Shown in pieces: positions 59,358-64,000 of a DNA stretch of 64,000 nt. Location: positions 32,800 through 96,799 of the forward strand of contig JASANE010000473.1 of assembly GCA_030248225.1 (NCBI GenBank), in the 5' to 3' direction. How positions within the stretch are numbered: the first letter of the stretch is position 1; every line of letters starts with the position of its first letter. A model generated the notes under the pieces. The model had not been told where the DNA came from, did no database searches, and was given only the letters and a program-made list of their open reading frames with translations. A program made the translations under genes and the position numbers. The stretch comes from Trileptium ribeirensis. Lineage: Eukaryota; Nematoda; Enoplea; Enoplida; Thoracostomopsidae.

Positions 59358-59504
59358 CGCGTGTCCCGGCGAGTATGCAGCAGTAGCACCATGATGCTGA
59401 TGATGACCACCGGCGAACGCTGCTGCTGCGGCAAATGCAGCTGCAGCCGATCCAGCGGCAGCTACCGGAGAATATGGATTGTAGGGAAAGCCCCCGTGGC
59501 TGGC
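59358..59504 (-). CDS. TCF/LEF: Upstream Ala/His-rich exon, probably TCF/LEF
   Basis: An acceptor with a T-rich tract (GGTTTTTTTCAG, 59505) is followed by 49 codons in phase 0: ASHGGFPYNPYSPVAAAGS, an Ala/Phe run, AGGHHQHHGATAAYSPGHA. The best donor is GCG then GTACCG at 59357, a weak match. Composition and Ser-Pro/Tyr-Pro motifs agree with the linker of a TCF/LEF protein and with the exon at 46476-46610. Assignment to this gene is inferred from strand, order and style. The phase does not fit that next exon directly. The other frame open here would encode a Cys/Ser-rich peptide and seems less likely. Confidence 0.6.
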
Positions 59505-60214
59505 CTGAAAAAAACCGGAACACAGTGTGTCGAAAATGACTTAAATAAACATAACAAGACCAACAAGATAGATTATATATTGCTCGAAACCCTCAATGTC
59601 AAGAGGCCGCGCTTTCGAGGTTTCTATTCGTACTGAAAATCAAAATCGAGTGAGCATTTTGATAAAAATGAAAAAACAAACATAACAAGACCAACAAAAT
59701 AAATTTCAACTAGAGACCGCAGTCCGGTAAGGTGATGTCGCACATTGGACCCGGGTCGTCGGGTCAAATTTGGGTTCAGCAATGATCCTCGCATATAGTG
59801 TTCCATCTGCATGCAGTACTGAACTTTGCACAATAACAGTGGTCCTTAACAAATCAATGAAATCTAAAAAGCTGTCGTGGCCCTCCTGTAATCATGAGAA
59901 TGCTCATCTAAAACAAGTGCTATAATTACAGCGCACAATGTATTGGACCGAGAACATACATTTTTAAACATTTTTTCTATTTTCATTCTATATATTTTGT
60001 GCTGCCCATAAAGAATATGCATCTTGAGAGGCTGCAATCGGGTCGAGTCTGGTCTGCGAATTGCTGTGCCGGGTCGGGCCCGAAAATCTTGACCCGATGC
60101 GGTAACTAATTTCAAATACTACGTGATGTAAGTACGTATATGTTACTAAATTTAACATTTTAGAAACACAAATTCAAGCGAGCGATCAAATATATATCAA
60201 TGAGTAATCGGAAC

Positions 60215-60267
60215 CGAAACTATACATTTTAGATGGAACTACGAAACTATACATTTTAGATGGAACT
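60215..60267. repeat. 27-bp tandem duplication
   Basis: CGAAACTATACATTTTAGATGGAACTA is repeated twice head to tail (60215-60241 and 60242-60267, the last base differing). Confidence 0.93.
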
Positions 60268-60919
60268 GATACGTCTGGTCTTATCGATCTATATGTAGTA
60301 AGTGAAGTAAATGGAGGAAGACAATGACTCCATGACTTAGATATGTGTTAACCAACACCCTTCGACGCGAAGCGCCAACCCCCCGCCCTGGAGGTCTAAA
60401 GCTCCTTCCCCGAAGACCCGGCTATCCCCGTGCGATCTCGGATCCTAAAAATGTACGGCTATATAAGTATCCACCTGGCGCTGTTAAAGGTGGTAACAAG
60501 AACCAATCGGATCGTTTTGTTTTGGTTTGAAAAGAAAATTATTACGCTACAAATATATTGAAATCCATATTTATAGCATAACAGGAGCAATTATATAAGG
60601 GAAAAAATCTGCAAAAAAATTTTAACCTTGTTTTATTTACGTTGTCAGAAAGTTTGGATGGATTGATGATAGCCGTTACTTATAAACTGAGGTAACAGTT
60701 TGCTCTTAAAAATACATCAAGGTTTATTGTAAATATGACCGATAACGTGGCTTATTGTACATCTAACATAATAAACTTGAGTCACTGACAATAAAGCTTA
60801 TTACGCGGCGAGCTTACATATATATATTTGTATGCGTATATTGCCTGTTTATATGTGTATACAATCGATTTTTATTGTGTAATTTTGTAGGGTTTTTCTG
60901 ATTATATGAATCAATAACT

Positions 60920-61690
60920 AACAACTCTATCGAGATTGCAGAACGTAGTGAAGCCTTTTCTTTTCCGTGTACAGTCAATCAGCTCTCGGTAACATACGTC
61001 GATATGCTATATGTTGATATCACACAATACCGCACAAGTTAGAATAAAACTAACAGCGGCAATAAGTTTCTCATGCCCCAAAACATTCAAGTGCAAGCTG
61101 TCAGCCTACCAGGACGTAACAGTAAAATTGGGAATTTCGGATCGATGAACCATGGCGGAGCCATACCCTGTATCCATAGATCACAGAACAAAATCAACAC
61201 CAGCAATGATTTTGCCATGCCGCAGATAAAGCTTTTCAGCCGCCCAGGATGTCAGAACAAATTTTCAAATTTTGGGTCGAGGAACCATTGGGGCGTCATA
61301 CCCCCGTACCTCAAACCCCATAAATCCAGAACCGGAGCCTTAATCGAAAACAAAAAAGATGCATCGGCATTTATCACTTTACTATGAAATAAAACCATCC
61401 AGAGAGAAAAAATCCGAAAGTTAAGATAAAAATAACCTTGCTTCCGTGAAGGGTACTAAAATGGGGTAAAACGCGGCCAAAACCCACATATTGACCTCTG
61501 ACCCCGGAACCAGACCCCAAATCAAAAAACGTTCTGGGATGTACACGGTAAATCAACTATGCTGGTTCGAATGAGCCCAAGATCATTAAAATCAGTTAAG
61601 GCGTTTCCGAGTTATGCCGATCACACACACAGACGGAATTTAAAACATTTCACCCCTGCAACACACAATCTCCGCTACATTTCACTACGT
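60920..61690 (+). repeat. Interspersed repeat family B, copy 2
   Basis: Uninterrupted counterpart of 34535-36370, in the same orientation. Landmarks are ACTCTATCGAGATTGCAGAA, CATACGTCGATATGCTATAT, two ~150-bp internal repeats (each with AAATTGGGAATTTCGG- or AAATTTTCAAATTTTGGGTC-like cores), GTGAAGGGTACTAAAATGGG, GATGTACACGGTAAATC, and a terminal GAGTTATGCCGATCACACAC / ACAGACGGAATTTAAA region. The 104-codon frame at 61073-61387 is shared with copy 1 only in part (34637-34987) and is not a convincing protein. Confidence 0.7.
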
Positions 61691-62542
61691 TCTGAATATA
61701 TTTGCATACGTACATCCTTGGTACATGGTACTCTATAATCGGTTGTATAGCGTTTCTTCCGTTCAACCAGCCGACGCAGGCGCATATGTGTATTCAAAAA
61801 ACCTCACCATTCGTGTGGAAGGTTCGCTGGCTTGGAGGGGTACCACAAAGCTCTTAAATTTTTCCCTAAATTAATTAAAAAATTTTTCAATTTTTGCCAA
61901 TTTGCGATAAATATTTCTAAATTTCCTTTTTTGCCTCTTTTACTCCAAATTTTCCTAATTTACATCCTATTTTTGTTTAAAATTTTCCGAGCGTCTCGAG
62001 CATGCTGAGGTGTGCACGTGCAAAAACGGACATCGAACGGCCACTAGTGCTTGATTTGTAAATGGTTTTCAAATGTTTGCACAATTACAATGATTTAGAC
62101 ATGGATTAAATTTTTCGTTACCAGTAGCCAAATACGAGAGGCTATATATTTAAATTCACTTCCAGAGTTTGTTGGCGGTATATGTTCTGCTCCAAGCCTC
62201 AACTCTTAAAACTAGTAGATTTCTCCAGCTACTTAAAATTTCATCGGAAACTCATAACTCATATGTATATAAGTCGGGGTACTTCTGTTACATTTATTGA
62301 CACTGGGTTTTTAGTTTCATAAACTCATATTGCGAGCAAATTATATCATCTATATTAACTGATTGATGACTGCTGAAATTAAAATTCATCGGTAAAAATG
62401 ATTAATTGATGTTTGTTAATTAATTTTTACAGCCTCTGGTGTCTATGTTTAGTGGCTACAGGATATATATTCTCAAACATAATTTAACAACGAGGTCCAC
62501 TGTAAAGTATAAGCACAATGCAAGTGTATGAAAACAGCAGTT

Positions 62543-62638
62543 ACGTATGTAGAGCTGTGCCGGATACGGGTACTCGCTCAACATTTGAGCCTGTACACGG
62601 CCCGGCCTGCTGGTACCCATACCCGCGCACAGCTACGT
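62543..62638. mobile_element. Short palindromic element
   Basis: The arm ACGTATGTAGAGCTGTGCCGGATACGGGTAC (62543-62573) is imperfectly complementary to GGTACCCATACCCGCGCACAGCTACGT (62612-62638). The compact GC-rich hairpin with AGCTGTGC...GCACAGCT ends looks like a miniature inverted-repeat or solo hAT-end element. The 64-codon frame through it is incidental. Confidence 0.55.
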
Positions 62639-64000
62639 GGACGCCCGGCGGGGGACAACCCTGTCCCCATCAACACCCATGCTTTTAAACCCTTTATTAT
62701 CACGTATTTTACAAACAGTTAAGAATTATATGGCCACCATGAAGATTTTCGAGGCTGCTGAAAACTACGCCGTGATTTAATCAACCGTATTTGTGACCAG
62801 TGCTTGAAAACGATGGCTGTATCCCCTTGAAACTCCTCCCGATCGAGTCATACATTATTTAGTTGTTTGCAGCCTTAGTTACGATCATAAAGGGTTTCGA
62901 GTGTACTGAAAACTATGACGCGATGCTCCCAAAAGCATTTGTTGCCGGGATACTGATTTTAACTCGTATACAGTATCCCGTAGCAACCTCTCCCCAAAAC
63001 CGCGGGTTATCTTGTGGCTTACAATCTAATGTTTCAGTTCTTTTATTTATAGTGATCAAGTGATCGACGTTGGTTGATAACCATGGCGGTATTTATTAAG
63101 ACATAAATGCAACCGGGTACCATTTTTGGAATGGTACAGTATCTCGTGTGATCCATTCCGGTTTTATCCTGGCTGACATTGTGGTTTTCAATATAATGCT
63201 TTTGAAACAGCCGGTCTTAGGCATCTGAAAATTGCTATAAATTTAATATCCAAGGAATTTAATGAAACAATTACACTACGCGTACAAAATCGATTTGTTT
63301 TTATTGCTGAAATTAAAATATTTTTTGTATACATTTAGGAGTCATTGCTATATAATTTACTCGTGAGTGTGGTATTTGCTATTGCAACATATAGTGTATA
63401 TGGGTGTGAAGCTACGTATAGTAAACTGTGAGGCCTGGTATTAATCATAAACATCGAAATACATGCTCCGTTTCTTAAGCTGTGTACGAATTTTTTGGGC
63501 CTTTCTTAAAAGATAGTGCGACATATGTGTTTGTGCAACTATGTTTTACGTGAAATATTGTGGTTTGTTTAGTTGTATTCGAACAACATAGTGTAAAATT
63601 TTTGATACATTTGACCAGGCATAACCATCTATTTCGCTTTTTCGAAGCAATCACATTGCTACTTTAGCCTTGTAAACATGGGCTACTGGGCGTTTAAGGA
63701 GGTACTTCAGGAGGCTCGAGCTTTAATCGCGGCTGCGGCAACCTAACAATTTATATATTGCAAACTATGTGGACAAATCAACAATGTTTTTTCAAAAGGG
63801 ATATAAATTGATCCGTCTAACTGAAACCTGTGGGATTGAAAAATGTGTTTACTTAATATAATGCAGGAGGACGATAACTGCCGGTTTTGTGCCACTTTGT
63901 TATTCTTCCACTGTGATATTAGTGTTATACACATTGCTTATTTGGGTTGAGATTCTGAACCATTTAGCACAAACTATTATTTCGGTATCTGCGCCTGTTT

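Larger units (their letters stand above)
27017..59504 (-). other. TCF/LEF: TCF/LEF gene model (partial, six exons seen)
   Basis: The exons in transcription order are 59504-59358, 46610-46476, 41476-40900, 38776-38609, 37001-36851 and 28512-27017. All have AG acceptors and GT donors except the terminal exon, which ends at the stop. Exon phases are compatible from 46610 onward (2 nt plus 1 nt, then 0, 0, and 1 nt plus 2 nt), which strongly supports this chain. From 46610 to the stop the product is about 842 residues: Ala/Ser/His/Gln-rich N-terminal part, HMG box with basic tail, then a long acidic and Ser/Thr-rich C-terminal part. By family knowledge it would bind WWCAAAG-type sites and recruit beta-catenin or Groucho. 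The N-terminal beta-catenin-binding exon was not found and is expected to the right of the window. Confidence 0.85.
59505..64000. other. Upstream/intronic region, no exon recognised
   Basis: Repeat-rich sequence, probably intron or upstream DNA of TCF/LEF. GC-rich repeat fragments with CGGGTCGGGCCCG lie at 59730-59780 and 60030-60115. A GC-rich frame at 60345-60530 (plus) has no motif I recognise. 61850-62510 and 62880-64000 show nothing definite. I looked for a beta-catenin-binding N-terminal exon on the minus strand and did not find one. Confidence 0.4.

Noticed and set aside
60345..60530. GC-rich 61-codon plus ORF
   Set aside because: There are no recognisable residues pattern, splice sites or neighbours supporting a gene; it may be part of an unclassified repeat.
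61073..61387. 104-codon plus ORF in repeat family B
   Set aside because: The internal similarity follows DNA tandem units, and the frame is not maintained in the other copy.
63678..63746. 22-codon ORF MGYWAFKEVLQEARALIAAAAT
   Set aside because: It is coding-like in composition but too short, with no splice-site or family support.

Overview
This window reads as nuclear DNA from an invertebrate animal. It is AT-rich, has GT-AG introns of one to several kb, and is crowded with short DNA transposons, foldback elements and tandem repeats. The one host gene I can identify is an animal-specific TCF/LEF transcription factor, the nuclear effector of Wnt/beta-catenin signalling (Drosophila pangolin, nematode POP-1). 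Its HMG box is too divergent for me to name a phylum. No bacterial-style operons, rRNA genes or CRISPR arrays are visible.

Layout. 1-2050 is a GC-richer block with no recognisable content. 2051-26490 is repeat-rich DNA without a convincing gene. It holds a degenerate ~70-bp tandem array (4800-7040) invaded by a PIF/Harbinger-like MITE and a foldback element, a hAT-like element (8405-9062), a GC-rich minisatellite (15.4-15.7 kb), a second foldback (17966-18666), a Harbinger-like MITE with a palindromic 24-bp array (19086-19464), a TA-flanked MITE (20761-21034) and a hAT MITE (24438-24959). A 225-bp tandem duplication (26491-26950) lies just past the 3' end of the gene.

27017 to at least 59504, minus strand, is the TCF/LEF gene. 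In transcription order I read: an Ala/His-rich exon (59504-59358), a Pro/Ala-rich exon (46610-46476), a Ser/Gln/His-rich exon (41476-40900), the first half of the HMG box (38776-38609), the second half plus basic tail (37001-36851), and a large acidic, Ser/Thr-rich terminal exon with the stop (28512-27017). Splice sites and reading phase agree at every junction from 46610 down to the stop. The junction from 59358 to 46610 does not fit in phase, so an exon is missing from my model or there is an internal start. The N-terminal beta-catenin-binding exon was not found and probably lies beyond the right edge.

The introns carry the mobile DNA. A structurally complete 2995-bp piggyBac element (56319-59313) has TTAA flanks, matching terminal repeats, a three-exon 605-residue transposase with a DDD triad, and five copies of an 18-bp palindrome; it sits about 40 bp from a predicted TCF/LEF exon edge. 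A decayed DDE-like transposase pseudogene runs antisense at 43641-45537. Two hAT copies sharing a nested insert lie head to head at 49.8-52.0 kb. There is also a ~175-bp satellite, a third foldback, and two medium-length interspersed repeat families. The last 4.5 kb (59505-64000) shows only repeats.
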